Positions 34,639 to 43,788 of a stretch of DNA of 64,000 bases are shown piece by piece. A model generated the notes under the pieces. That model worked only from the letters and a program-made list of their open reading frames with translations. It was not told the origin of the DNA and made no database searches. A program made the translations under genes and the position numbers. Source of the DNA: SAR202-VII-2 sp965263165. Its GTDB lineage: Bacteria > Chloroflexota > Dehalococcoidia > Lucifugimonadales > SAR202-VII-2. Location: assembly GCA_965263165.1 (NCBI GenBank), contig OZ253584.1:496001-560000 (forward strand), written 5' to 3'. Each line of letters opens with the position of its first letter. The first letter of the stretch is position 1.

Positions 34639-35187
34639 CTAGGCTATGGGTGCGGGGGCACCCCCTGAGAAGAGACCCAGCACAGAAAAGAGGATGAGGT
34701 TTATGATCAACACCGGAAGTAAGGCGATGAGGACCACGAAGAACGCCCGGAGAGTCGAGGTGTAGTCCAAGCTTTGCCGGATGGCAATCACCATGGCTGC
34801 CAATTGCCAGATGAATACCACGAGACCGATGATCCCCCCAACTACCGGTATGAAGATGAGCACTGCCAGAATCCCCGGTGTTTGGGCGAACCCCGTGGTC
34901 CGCGCCAGTTGTCCCCAGTCTGCTTCGGTTTGCCTCGTCCTCAGTATGGTAGTTCCGACCATCCAGGCTATCAGCGCCCACACGGCCCAACTCACGACGC
35001 CTCGGACGACACCGAGAAGGACTCCATCGACCACGCTGGTATCTTCGCTCAGCACACCGCCAACTCCGCTGACGACAGCGACGAGAACCACCACGAGCAT
35101 CGCTTGCACGGTGGCGCTGCGGTCGTGCTCCACGTCCTCGAAGGTATCGACATTCAAACGGGCGGCGCCAAGCATTCTGTTTAGCAT
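34639..35187 (-). CDS. Yip1-family membrane protein
   Basis: This 182-residue integral membrane protein has about five hydrophobic helices. A cytoplasmic N-terminus (GAARLNVDTFEDVEHDRSAT) precedes them, and WGQLARTTGFAQTPGILAVL followed by VGGIIGLVVFIWQLAAMVIA is the signature stretch of bacterial Yip1-domain proteins. Function in bacteria is unknown. AAGGAG lies ~12 bases upstream. It is an isolated gene between the CDF exporter and the divergent EEP gene. Confidence 0.75.
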   Translation of the reverse strand: MLNRMLGAARLNVDTFEDVEHDRSATVQAMLVVVLVAVVSGVGGVLSEDTSVVDGVLLGVVRGVVSWAVWALIAWMVGTTILRTRQTEADWGQLARTTGFAQTPGILAVLIFIPVVGGIIGLVVFIWQLAAMVIAIRQSLDYTSTLRAFFVVLIALLPVLIINLILFSVLGLFSGGAPAPIA

Positions 35188-35398
35188 TGGATCGACTCAC
35201 TCTCCTTGGATTCTCGGGCCTGAAACGGCCGGGAATGACGTAATCCCGCAGCTCGGACATGATACCACACGAAACAATGGCTGCGACGACTGGTTAGCTC
35301 CATACCATCGATGTGCCAGCCTGGACCTCAAGACGAAGGCTTTTGCTTTTGTCGAACTGGGGGCTGATAGTGTGTCCGTAGTCTCGAGGAGGTGAGTT

Positions 35399-37339
35399 GT
35401 GAGCCGTTTAAACATGGTGTCCAACTCTAATTGGCCGTCAGTGGCGGCTCTACTGCTGGGCGCTCTGACGGTGATGTTTGGCCTCCAGCTCATGCGGACG
35501 CTCTTCGTCGGGATGGCTGTCTACCTGACTCAAGTCCAGGACATAAGCCCGATTTTGGTGGGCGTCATGGGTCTGGCCGTGTTCCTGAGCGGATTTCTGG
35601 AGCCCGTCGTGCGCCGAGCCCTGGGATCCAGGAATGCCTTACCGGTTGTCGTGGGCGGTCTGACGCTGGCCTGGCTGGCCGAGAAGGTCATTTCATCTCT
35701 TCCCGTGGACCTGGGCCTGTCTATCGTCGGCACAGTGCTGTTCCTGTGGTCCCTGCCGCTCCTTTTTCGATCAGCGCGAACGGCAGGGGGACATGGCGGC
35801 GCAGCTCAGGCCGTGATCGCCTTCCTGCTGGGCCTCTCCGCCGATACTGCCGTCAAGGGCGTCTTCGGCACAATCGACCTCTCGTGGGTGCAAGGGGTTG
35901 CGGGGTACATCGTCGTATCCAGCCTGATGGTCACCCAAGGGTTCCTTCTGTGGCTACGCTCATCGGATAGGAGCCAAGCGCAGGAACAAGGGCCCGCTGC
36001 CTCCTCCTTGCCCTATTTGGCCTTTGGCCCGGCGCTGGCATTGCAGTTCTTGCTGTTCCAGAACGTTGCCCAACAGACGGCCCTCATCGGCTGGCCACAA
36101 CCTGCGGTGTACGCATGGATTCTTGCATCCAATCTCGTTGGAGTTGCGGTCGCCGTCGAGCTGACGAGACGGGAGAGACCCCTACCCTGGCCAATACTGG
36201 CGCTGCTCGGGGGGATGCTGGTCGCGATGGTGGCGGTTGACCAGTCGGGCTTCGCGGCGGCTCTCATAGTGCTCGCTGGTCAAGTCGTAATTTCCGTCAC
36301 CTTGGTGACCGTCATCAAGGCGGCGCGCGAAACCACCGCCAAGCATTCGAATGGTGGTGTTTCGACTTGGATGGGCGTAGGCATGGTGGCTCTGCTGTTT
36401 TTGCTCTTCATCTACTACGCAAGCTACGATACCGCCGTCTTGGCGCCAAGGGAGGCCGTACGTCCCCTAGCTGCACTGTTGATTGCTATGGCTGCGCTTT
36501 GGGCCGGCCTAGTGCGCCACACCGTTCGAGCGCCGGTAACCCGGGCTGCCAGCATCCCCGCGCTACTCCTGCTGATCCTTCCTCTGGTCTACCTGGCGAC
36601 ATGGAAGGATGTGGAGCCGACTCCGGGCGCCGGATTCCCTATTCGGGTCATGTCCTACAACCTCCACCAGGGATTCGATGTCCACGGACGCCACGGAATG
36701 GAGAACCTAGCCAAGGTCATAGAAGCCGAAGACCCGGATATCATCGCGTTGCAAGAGGTATCGAGAGGCTGGGTTGTCAACGGCTCCGTCGATATGCTGG
36801 TATGGCTCTCACAGCGTCTCGAAATGGACTACGTGTGGGGTCCAGCCGCCGATTCGGCGTGGGGCAACGCGATCCTCAGCCGGTTCCCCATCACCAGGTT
36901 CCAGAACCACGAGATGCCCAACAATCGTCTAATCCGCCTCGACCGGGCGTACCTGACCGCGGAGGTCGACCTGGGCGACGGAGAAGCGCTCGATGTGGTG
37001 GCTACCCACTTCCACTCCGGCGACGACGACTCGGCGATTAGGGTCCCGCAAGCGCTGGCGGTGCTGGGGGCTGTCGACAGCGACCGGACAACAGTCTTGA
37101 TAGGAGACCTCAACGCCTACCCCGATCACCCGGAGATGCTCTTGATCGCTGGCGCTGGCCTCAACGATGCCCTCGTCGCTTCTGGAGCAACTGGACGCGG
37201 CTTTACCTATCCCGCAGACGATCCCTGGCAACGCATCGACTACGTGTGGGCCAGTCCTGACTTGAAAGCCCGAGACTTCTCTACCCCCTACAGCCTGGCC
37301 TCAGATCACCTCGCTGTGGCGGTGGCGCTCTACCGGTGA
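35399..37339 (+). CDS. Polytopic membrane protein fused to EEP phosphatase/nuclease domain
   Basis: The first ~400 of 646 residues form about ten membrane helices. The C-terminal 240 residues are an endonuclease/exonuclease/phosphatase domain: IRVMSYNLHQGFD, IIALQEVSRG (catalytic Glu), LIGDLNAYPDHPE, RIDYVWASPDL and SDHLAVAVAL carry the N, E, D-x-N, D and D-H catalytic set. GAGGAGGTGA ideally spaced before GTG 35399 fixes the start. The fusion suggests a membrane-associated phosphodiesterase acting on a lipid or nucleotide; which side of the membrane the domain lies on is not clear. Confidence 0.82.
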   Translation: MSRLNMVSNSNWPSVAALLLGALTVMFGLQLMRTLFVGMAVYLTQVQDISPILVGVMGLAVFLSGFLEPVVRRALGSRNALPVVVGGLTLAWLAEKVISSLPVDLGLSIVGTVLFLWSLPLLFRSARTAGGHGGAAQAVIAFLLGLSADTAVKGVFGTIDLSWVQGVAGYIVVSSLMVTQGFLLWLRSSDRSQAQEQGPAASSLPYLAFGPALALQFLLFQNVAQQTALIGWPQPAVYAWILASNLVGVAVAVELTRRERPLPWPILALLGGMLVAMVAVDQSGFAAALIVLAGQVVISVTLVTVIKAARETTAKHSNGGVSTWMGVGMVALLFLLFIYYASYDTAVLAPREAVRPLAALLIAMAALWAGLVRHTVRAPVTRAASIPALLLLILPLVYLATWKDVEPTPGAGFPIRVMSYNLHQGFDVHGRHGMENLAKVIEAEDPDIIALQEVSRGWVVNGSVDMLVWLSQRLEMDYVWGPAADSAWGNAILSRFPITRFQNHEMPNNRLIRLDRAYLTAEVDLGDGEALDVVATHFHSGDDDSAIRVPQALAVLGAVDSDRTTVLIGDLNAYPDHPEMLLIAGAGLNDALVASGATGRGFTYPADDPWQRIDYVWASPDLKARDFSTPYSLASDHLAVAVALYR

Positions 37340-37843
37340 CGAAGTGCAACGTTGCGTCGAATGGCCCCGGGCATACGCTAAAGCCCTTCCCGAGGCGAGA
37401 GGAGTGAGCACGCGGCGCGGGGTCGACGTACTCGGGGGAGCTAGCGCGGATGCGGCAGCCGCAGTGAATGTGGCATCAAGGTCCCCACGCTGGGTTGCTG
37501 ATGACCCAACTTGGACCTGAGCGTGAAGGCTCTCGATTTTGTTGGGTTTGATGGGGCGTCCTGTACTTGTCCTTCCTGTGTCTGTGAGCACACTCAGTAT
37601 GGCAATTGAGCGAAATGCTCCACTGTTCTGCGGTGCTTCGGCTCGTGGAGGACTGATACGATTTGGCCGATCCCTCAAGTCTCTAAGCACTGGTATACAA
37701 TTTGCTAGGAGTACAACCTGCTACAGGCGCACCTTCCATGAGGAAGTCCGACCTAGTCCATTCCCTTATTCCAACTGGATCAGGTCTTAGGGGAAGGTCA
37801 ACTTATGGTACATTGTCAGAAGTAGATCAAAGGAGCGCCCCGG
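37340..37843. other. Gap without a supported gene
   Basis: The stretch holds no convincing frame. A ~32-base word near 37512-37543 (tggacctgagcgtgaaggct and onward) resembles one at 35328-35360, on either side of the EEP gene; both would read LDL-x-x-KA-x-x-FV. This may be a relic of a duplicated segment. Confidence 0.35.
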
Positions 37844-39238
37844 ATGAATGTGATTTGGATAGTTGCTGATACCTTCCGCAGAGACCACGTGGGCGCATAT
37901 GGCAATCCGACGATTCGAACACCTTCCCTCGACGCGCTGGCAGCCAGGTCGGTCAGGTTCGACGGCCACTACGCTGCTGGATTCCCAACTATGCCCACGC
38001 GAGCAGACCACCTTACAGGGCGCTGGACGATGTCCTTTATGGGGTGGGAGCCTCTCCCTGCGGGCGTGACTACTCTGGCGGAGATGCTGGCCAATCATGG
38101 CCTTCACACGGCGGCGTCGGTGGATACCCCCTACTATCTAAGGGACGGAATGAACTATGACCGGGGGTTTCAATCTTTTTTCATGACCAGGGGCCAGGAC
38201 ACTCTCTGGTCCCTGATCCCTCAGCCGGGCTATCATCATGAATCCCAAGACGTTCGAGCGGCATGGCGATACGAATCGGACCGGAATGCCCCTCGAACTT
38301 TCATGACTGCCATGCAGTGGATGGAACATCACTACAAAGAGGATTTCTTCCTCTACATCGACACCTGGGATCCTCATGAGCCCTGGGATGCTCCATCCTA
38401 CTACACAGAACTCTACTGGCCAGACTACGACGGCGAGGTGGTGCTTCCGCTGTACGGAAATTGGCATGACGCTCCAGGTTTCGACGAAAAGAAGCTTCAG
38501 AAGGGTCACGCTACTTATTGCGGTGAGATCACCATGGTCGACACTTGGTTGGGTTTCTTGCTGAAGTCCGTCGAGAACATGGGCCTTATGGACAAGACTG
38601 CGATTGTTTTCACTACAGACCATGGTTTTTACTTTGGGGAACATGGAGGCCTCTTCGGCAAGATGATCTCAGGCAAGTCCCCGGATGGAACGCTTAGGCC
38701 CTATGGACATCCGGGATCAACGTGGACGCGTTCTCCTCTTTTCGAGGAGCTGGTCCACCTACCACTTCTGGTTCACGCGCCTAGAATATCTCCAGGGGTA
38801 TACCAAGGCTTGAGCTCCGCGGTCGATGTCATGCCGACTGTACTTGATCTGATGGAGATGGAGATTCCGGCCTTCGTTCAAGGCAGATCTCTTGTGTCCA
38901 GGATGCAAGATACTTCCCTCGCAGGGCGAGAGTACGTCGTCAGCAGCATTCCCTTCGCCAACCCTGGTGATCCGGTTCATTCTGTGGACAACCTGCTTCG
39001 TCCCCTCTCAGATCATCCGATCACCACCGTCACTTCGGGAGAATGGAGTTTGCTTTACAGCCCTCAAGATAGTCTATCGGAGCTCTACAATCTGAATTCT
39101 GATCCGAATCAGTTGAAGAACGTGATAGGAACGCACACAGACGATGCCAGAGAAATCCATCAGCTCTTGGTTAACTTCATGCATGAAACCAAAGTGCCGG
39201 ACCGTCTACTAAGACCTCGATTGGAACTGCGTACTTAG
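37844..39238 (+). CDS. Sulfatase-family hydrolase with Thr at the formylglycine position
   Basis: This 464-residue alkaline-phosphatase-superfamily enzyme begins VIWIVADTFRRDHVGAYGNP (first Asp metal ligands as in sulfatases) and later shows IDTWDPHEPWDAP and VFTTDHGFYFGEHG. The sulfatase signature C/S-x-P-x-R is present as TMPTRADHLTGR: the residue normally converted to formylglycine is Thr. Either Thr acts directly, as in nucleotide pyrophosphatases and phosphodiesterases of the same superfamily, or activity is lost. AAGGAG 8 bases upstream supports ATG 37844. No transporter or carbohydrate genes flank it. Confidence 0.85.
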   Translation: MNVIWIVADTFRRDHVGAYGNPTIRTPSLDALAARSVRFDGHYAAGFPTMPTRADHLTGRWTMSFMGWEPLPAGVTTLAEMLANHGLHTAASVDTPYYLRDGMNYDRGFQSFFMTRGQDTLWSLIPQPGYHHESQDVRAAWRYESDRNAPRTFMTAMQWMEHHYKEDFFLYIDTWDPHEPWDAPSYYTELYWPDYDGEVVLPLYGNWHDAPGFDEKKLQKGHATYCGEITMVDTWLGFLLKSVENMGLMDKTAIVFTTDHGFYFGEHGGLFGKMISGKSPDGTLRPYGHPGSTWTRSPLFEELVHLPLLVHAPRISPGVYQGLSSAVDVMPTVLDLMEMEIPAFVQGRSLVSRMQDTSLAGREYVVSSIPFANPGDPVHSVDNLLRPLSDHPITTVTSGEWSLLYSPQDSLSELYNLNSDPNQLKNVIGTHTDDAREIHQLLVNFMHETKVPDRLLRPRLELRT

Positions 39239-39257
39239 TTCTTTTCAAGATGGATCT

Positions 39258-40683
39258 CTAGCAGGCTGCGGAAACAGGGGGTCGTGGCGGTGGGAGGGCT
39301 GCTGACAGCACCGCGATGTTGCCGGGCGACGCGTTGTCAGCCAGTCTGACAACCTGTGGAGAGGCCCGCTCTTGGGGCCTGCGGTGTGGTGCGGCTTGGC
39401 GACCCCCGGATATGCGGTCTGTGGCGCTGGCGTCTCAGCAGTCATCAGCCCGCCCATCCGGCCAGGCTGTAGCCGACGAGGGCCATCTCCATCCACAGCC
39501 GGGTCTGATCAACCCCTCAGGAGCGGAGCCCCCGCCCAACTCCCACCGTGTTCAGCCAGCCGAATACCTCCTCAACCCGCTTGCCCCCTCGGGCTCACGT
39601 CGTAGCCCGCATGCCGCCGGCCCGTCCTCCCATCCACCGCCGAACGCCGCTGTTTCATGGCCACGCGAGGCGTAACGCCGAGAATGCAGCAGGTGGGCAT
39701 GAACCCCCGCGTGTCGCAGCCCTTGTCCCGGCGGTCGTGACACGCCGCGCCGTTGGCACACGCTCCAGCATCGCCAGAGCCGCCTCCTGTTCGGCCGTCC
39801 CCGTCGTCTCTCCAAGCACCACGTCCACTACCAGCCCGTTGCGGTTCTCCGTAAGCGCGTGGCCCGCGGAGTGCAACCTCGCCGCCTGCCCGTTGCCCTT
39901 ACGCGCCAGCATTGCCTCGAGATCGGTCGTGGACGCGTGGGGCACATTCGACCGCCTTCGCCCCGGAAGTCCTTCCATGCGTTGCCCCCGTCCTCGTCCC
40001 GTGGCCGGACACTCTTGAGGGACGCCAATGCCTCCAGCAGCGCGCCACCCACGCTGCAATGTCCCTCGGCTATGAGATTCTGGCGCCGCGCTTCACTGAC
40101 GACAGCCTGGAAGAACAGGCTCGTCACCTCGTGCTCCAGCAGCCGCGCCCGGTTCTTGGCGAACGTCGACTAGCCGACGGACCCGCCTTGGATGTTCCGG
40201 TCGAGGGATCACCAGAAGAGCATGTCGTAGCCCAGTCGCTCGCAGAACTGGTGCTCTGAGCGTATCGAGTAGCAGCCGATCGCAAGGTCGCCTTCACCAC
40301 GTGTTCGGGTAGGACCGACGGCCTGCCCCCCTTGGCATCTGTGCGAGTGAAGTTGGGTGAGCGCTCCCGGAGCACCCGATCGGCCAGCCGGCTGATGCGT
40401 CGGATTAGCTGGTCCTGCCGGACCAGCTAGTCTGGGGTAAGGGCGATGAGGCTCTCGGTCTGCTGATCCGTCGCGCCGCGCACGGCTGCCTCCCAGAGGT
40501 ATTGCAGCAGCATACCCTCGCTACTCCCCAATGTACGTCATAGGATTCAGCCTCAGGCGTATTGCATCATCCTGCTAGGTCGGACTGCGTTCACCGGCCT
40601 CAGTTCCACCAAACCACCGACTTACACTTACCGTCTGACCTCACCACAGGTGGTGCAGTTTTATGGGCTTTTTCAACAAGCCC
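39258..40683. mobile_element. Degenerate IS5-family insertion sequence
   Basis: The segment contains a broken transposase on the minus strand and ends at the right with gggctttttcaacaagccc (40664-40682), typical of IS5-group termini. The left end near 39258 (gcaggctgcggaaac) resembles it imperfectly in inverted orientation. No target-site duplication is obvious. The exact limits are approximate. Confidence 0.65.
39440..40510 (-). pseudogene. IS5-family transposase, multiply frameshifted
   Basis: Fragments in successive frames, read leftward, match an IS5-type transposase. RVLRERSPNFTRTDAKGGRP with VLPEHVVKATL comes first, then RRQNLIAEGHCSVGGALLEA with LASLKSVRPRDEDGG. HASTTDLEAMLARKGNG, GHALTENRNGLVVD and TGTAEQEAALAML follow. 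The element ends with EEVFGWLNTVG and a tail near 39460. Frameshifts and stop codons separate these pieces (changes near 40380, 40125, 40050 and 39660-39815), so no functional enzyme can be made. Confidence 0.8.
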
Positions 40684-41067
40684 TACCACAGGCGTGACAA
40701 GATGACAGCGGTAGACTCATAGAATGGGCTCCAACGGACCTTTGCAGAAAGTTGGGCAATGTCATCATCGTAGTTGTGCTGAGTACTCTGGCAATCCTAG
40801 CGGTTACTATTGCACTGTACCCTGCAGCGTCAATACTCTATACGTGGGAGATGCTGGACCCGATCGTGGCTTATGCCTATTATTCCGGCGCCCCCACTTG
40901 AGATTGCCGTGGTTTTTGTGCCAACGGAGGCACTGGTTAGAATAATGAGGTACCCCTATCGGAATATCGTGGTCGCCATAATCGGCATGGGTGCGGTTCT
41001 CGTTCATGCGCACCGAGATAGGGTGGGAGTAATTTTGATTTGGAGGCATGACTTGGAAGCCGCATTT
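40684..41067. other. Gap; possible hydrophobic peptide remnant
   Basis: No supported gene. One plus-strand frame around 40745-40900 reads VIIVVVLSTLAILAVTIALY, a membrane-helix-like stretch, but has no good start or ribosome-binding site and stops soon after. It may be a gene remnant. Confidence 0.3.
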
Positions 41068-41775
41068 CTAGGATCCCACCCCACCCAACTCATCCAAGAT
41101 GCCCAGCAACTCGTCGGCGGCGTATATCTTGGCAAGGTAGTTACGCATTATCTGAATGGCGCCCTGATGCGCGACCTCGCCCCCGAACGTCGTCGCGCAA
41201 CCGTCCTCAATAACAATCGGATAGTAGCCGGCATCGAAGGCGCCGAAAACAGTTCCGAGCACGCACCCGTCGGTGATGACGCCAGTGACCACCGCGTATT
41301 CGATGCCGACGTTCCGTAGCACCGAGTCGAGGATGGAACTGGCAAAAGCGTTGGTCCCCTTCTTGGCCACGATGAGGTCTCCTTTCTGGGGCCTGACCTC
41401 GTCATAGATCTCATTTTCCTTCTTGCCTCTGACCCCGTTCCACTGCCGAAGGGCGCCCTGGAAGTGAGGCACTATGTCGGAGAAGTCCGCCAACTCGGCG
41501 CCGGTGACGGTATAGATCACCTTCATCTTGCGCTCGCGGAACGCCTCGGCCATTTTGTTAATGGCGGGGAACACGGTTTCCTGTAAGCGATTGGTATAGT
41601 AGGATGGGTCGTACCCCATCTCCTTCGCGGACAGCGACATGCCATAGAGCCGCTCACCATCGTCATACCCCATGCTGAGAGTCATGTCGACAATGATCAG
41701 GGCTGTGTTGCTCCTGTCCAGGGCATGACGCGCCACTGGCTTAGCGTAGAACGGTGCTGCAATCTGTTGGGACAT
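41068..41775 (-). CDS. Isochorismatase-like cysteine hydrolase
   Basis: This 235-residue protein has the isochorismatase-superfamily triad: Asp in ALIIVDMTLSMG, Lys in IVAKKGTNAF, and the nucleophilic Cys in VVTGVITDGCVLGTV with the cis-peptide TD-G-C context. Relatives hydrolyse N-carbamoyl amides, nicotinamide or biuret. AAAGGAG before ATG 41775 supports this start. It is the last gene of the leftward transporter-amidase cluster, so it likely acts on the amide or ureide products. Confidence 0.87.
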   Translation of the reverse strand: MSQQIAAPFYAKPVARHALDRSNTALIIVDMTLSMGYDDGERLYGMSLSAKEMGYDPSYYTNRLQETVFPAINKMAEAFRERKMKVIYTVTGAELADFSDIVPHFQGALRQWNGVRGKKENEIYDEVRPQKGDLIVAKKGTNAFASSILDSVLRNVGIEYAVVTGVITDGCVLGTVFGAFDAGYYPIVIEDGCATTFGGEVAHQGAIQIMRNYLAKIYAADELLGILDELGGVGS

Positions 41776-41826
41776 AGCGGTGCTCCTTTGATCCACTTGC
41801 GAAGATTAGGTCATCCCGACATCAGA

Positions 41827-42819
41827 CTAGGACTTGGTGGAAGCGTCCACTGAGGAACCCCTCTGCGTGATTCGACGGAAGGCATCCATGACGCCTTGCA
41901 CGATGCCGTTCGGGGCGAACATGACGACCCCCACGTAGATGATGCCCAGAATGAGCAGCCAGTGAGCAGTGTAGCTGCTGATGATGTTCCGCAGAAGCAC
42001 CACCGCCGCAGCTCCAAAAGCGGGCCCAAGTAGAGTGCCGGAACCTCCCAGAACCACCATTAGGAACACCTCTGCGGAGAGCACTACGCTTACCTCGGTG
42101 GTGCTTACGAAGCCATTGTAGTAGACAAACAAGACGCCCGCTACTCCTGCGAAGAAGCCCGCAGCAACGAACGCGGCGAACTTATAAAGCCATACGTTGT
42201 AGCCCAACGAACGCATGCGGCCTTCATTCTCGCGGATGCCCTGCAGCGCAAGCCCAAATGGGGACTTCACGACAACCTGCATGGCGAAGGCCGCCAACAC
42301 AAAGACGACCATGGCGAAATAGAGATAGTTGCCAGCGTCCCACAAATTCCAGGAAACGAAGCCTAGATCCGGGCGAGTCACCCCAGGCAGGCCGTCGTCG
42401 CCTCCGGTCACTTCTCGCCATTTGAAGGCGATGGCCCACAGCACCTGAGCTAGCGCCAGCGTAATCATGAGGAAATAAGCCCCCTTGGCGCGAAGAGCGA
42501 ACAGGGCGAATGGAACGGCTATGAGCGCGGCGATGAGAATGCCAAAGGGCGCCGCTAGCCAGAAGTTGTCTGTCACCTTTAGCATAATGTTGGCCGTGGC
42601 ATAGCCAGCCGCCCCAAAGAAGGCAGCATGTCCCAGGGAAGGAAGGCCTGTGTAGCCGAGCAAGAGGTTCAGGCTCATGGCAAAGATGCCGAAGATCAGC
42701 ACCTCTATAAGTAGGCCGGTGTGGTAATTGTTCAGCAACTGGGAGGCAATGAGCATCGACACCAAGCCCACCGCCAGCACCGTCCAAGGAAGCGATAGCT
42801 CGCGCCCCCTGACCGTCAT
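41827..42819 (-). CDS. livM: Branched-chain amino acid/amide ABC permease LivM
   Basis: This 330-residue integral membrane permease has the LivM features: LLLGYTGLPSLGHAAFFGAAGYATA near residue 50, and the loop FGLALQGIRENEGRMRSLGYN that contacts the ATPase. It overlaps livH by ATGA. It forms the translocation channel with LivH for amino acids, urea or short-chain amides. Confidence 0.92.
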   Translation of the reverse strand: MTVRGRELSLPWTVLAVGLVSMLIASQLLNNYHTGLLIEVLIFGIFAMSLNLLLGYTGLPSLGHAAFFGAAGYATANIMLKVTDNFWLAAPFGILIAALIAVPFALFALRAKGAYFLMITLALAQVLWAIAFKWREVTGGDDGLPGVTRPDLGFVSWNLWDAGNYLYFAMVVFVLAAFAMQVVVKSPFGLALQGIRENEGRMRSLGYNVWLYKFAAFVAAGFFAGVAGVLFVYYNGFVSTTEVSVVLSAEVFLMVVLGGSGTLLGPAFGAAAVVLLRNIISSYTAHWLLILGIIYVGVVMFAPNGIVQGVMDAFRRITQRGSSVDASTKS

Positions 42820-43673
42820 GTCGCCCGTCCAAAGAGACCGTTGGGCCGCACTGCCAGGATGACGACCATCGGGAGAAAAATACTGACGAGAGCAAAGTCG
42901 GGCATATAGGACTTCGCGAAGTTGTCAATCAAGCCCACAAGGAGGCTCCCTACGAAGGCGCCTCGGATACTCCCCAGCCCGCCAACAATGACCACGACGA
43001 AGGCCAGCAGAAGCACGTTGAAGTCAGCGCCGGGCTGAGGGCCCACGATGGGACCGCCGATCACACCGCTAAGGCCCGCTAGGCCGGCGCCCAATGCGAA
43101 GGTTATGGTGAACACCAAGGGGATATTAATGCCCAGCCCCTGGGTCATCTGGTCATCGTCCACGCCGGCTCTTACGACAGCGCCAACCCTTGTCTTCTCG
43201 ATGATGTACCAGAGCGCCGCTCCGATGGCGAGTCCGACGCCAATGAGAAACAACCGGTACTTGGGAAACGTGATCCCCGCCAGTGTGAGCGGGCCGGAGA
43301 GAAGCGATGGTTCCGGGACAGATTTCGGCTGGCCCCCCCAAATAGTCAGAGCGACGTCGCTGAAGATGAACAGGAAGCCGAAGGTCAGGAGCACTTGCGC
43401 CATTTCCTGACGATAGATGCGTCGCAGGAACACCCGCTCCGTAACAGCGCCGATCACGACCAGCAGAGCGCCCGCGGCGAGAGCAGCGAGAAGAAAATTG
43501 CCGACCTGGTGAATGACCGAAAGGCCCACATAGGCCCCCACAAGGTAGAAGGATCCATGCGCCAGGTTAATGACGCGCATCAGCCCGAAAAGCAGGGAGA
43601 GGCCCGCGGAAAGGATGAAGAGCAGCATCCCGAAAGAGATGCCGTTCAATGTCAATACGAGAATAGTTTCCAT
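42816..43673 (-). CDS. livH: Branched-chain amino acid/amide ABC permease LivH
   Basis: This 285-residue permease begins LNGISFGMLLFILSAGLSLL, with NLAHGSFYLVGAYVGL, the signature segment of LivH, and a C-terminal GGLGSIRGAFVGSLLVGLID stretch. It pairs with LivM (overlap of four bases). It is separated from the last amidase by 115 bases that contain a strong hairpin. Confidence 0.92.
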   Translation of the reverse strand: METILVLTLNGISFGMLLFILSAGLSLLFGLMRVINLAHGSFYLVGAYVGLSVIHQVGNFLLAALAAGALLVVIGAVTERVFLRRIYRQEMAQVLLTFGFLFIFSDVALTIWGGQPKSVPEPSLLSGPLTLAGITFPKYRLFLIGVGLAIGAALWYIIEKTRVGAVVRAGVDDDQMTQGLGINIPLVFTITFALGAGLAGLSGVIGGPIVGPQPGADFNVLLLAFVVVIVGGLGSIRGAFVGSLLVGLIDNFAKSYMPDFALVSIFLPMVVILAVRPNGLFGRAT

Positions 43674-43707
43674 TCGCTGCCCGTGCAGGTGCAGGTTTCA
43701 CAACGCC

Positions 43708-43739
43708 GGGAGACGGTGGCAGAGCAGCCACCGTCTCCC
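43708..43739. terminator. 13-bp hairpin between amidase 4 and livH
   Basis: Perfect arms 43708-43720 and 43727-43739 enclose a 6-nt loop. On the transcribed (minus) strand no U tract follows, so it more likely limits RNA decay or attenuates downstream permease expression than fully terminates. Confidence 0.6.
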
Positions 43740-43788
43740 TCTGGGTGATATGTTTGTTGTGATCCTCTCGTCTGCTTAGAGACTCGGT

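Noticed and set aside
34781..35395. 204-residue frame antisense to the Yip1-like gene
   Set aside because: Thr/Ser/Pro-rich shadow of a membrane-protein gene; no motif or start signal.
40810..41319. 169-residue frame overlapping the isochorismatase-like gene
   Set aside because: It is mostly antisense to a gene with clear catalytic motifs.
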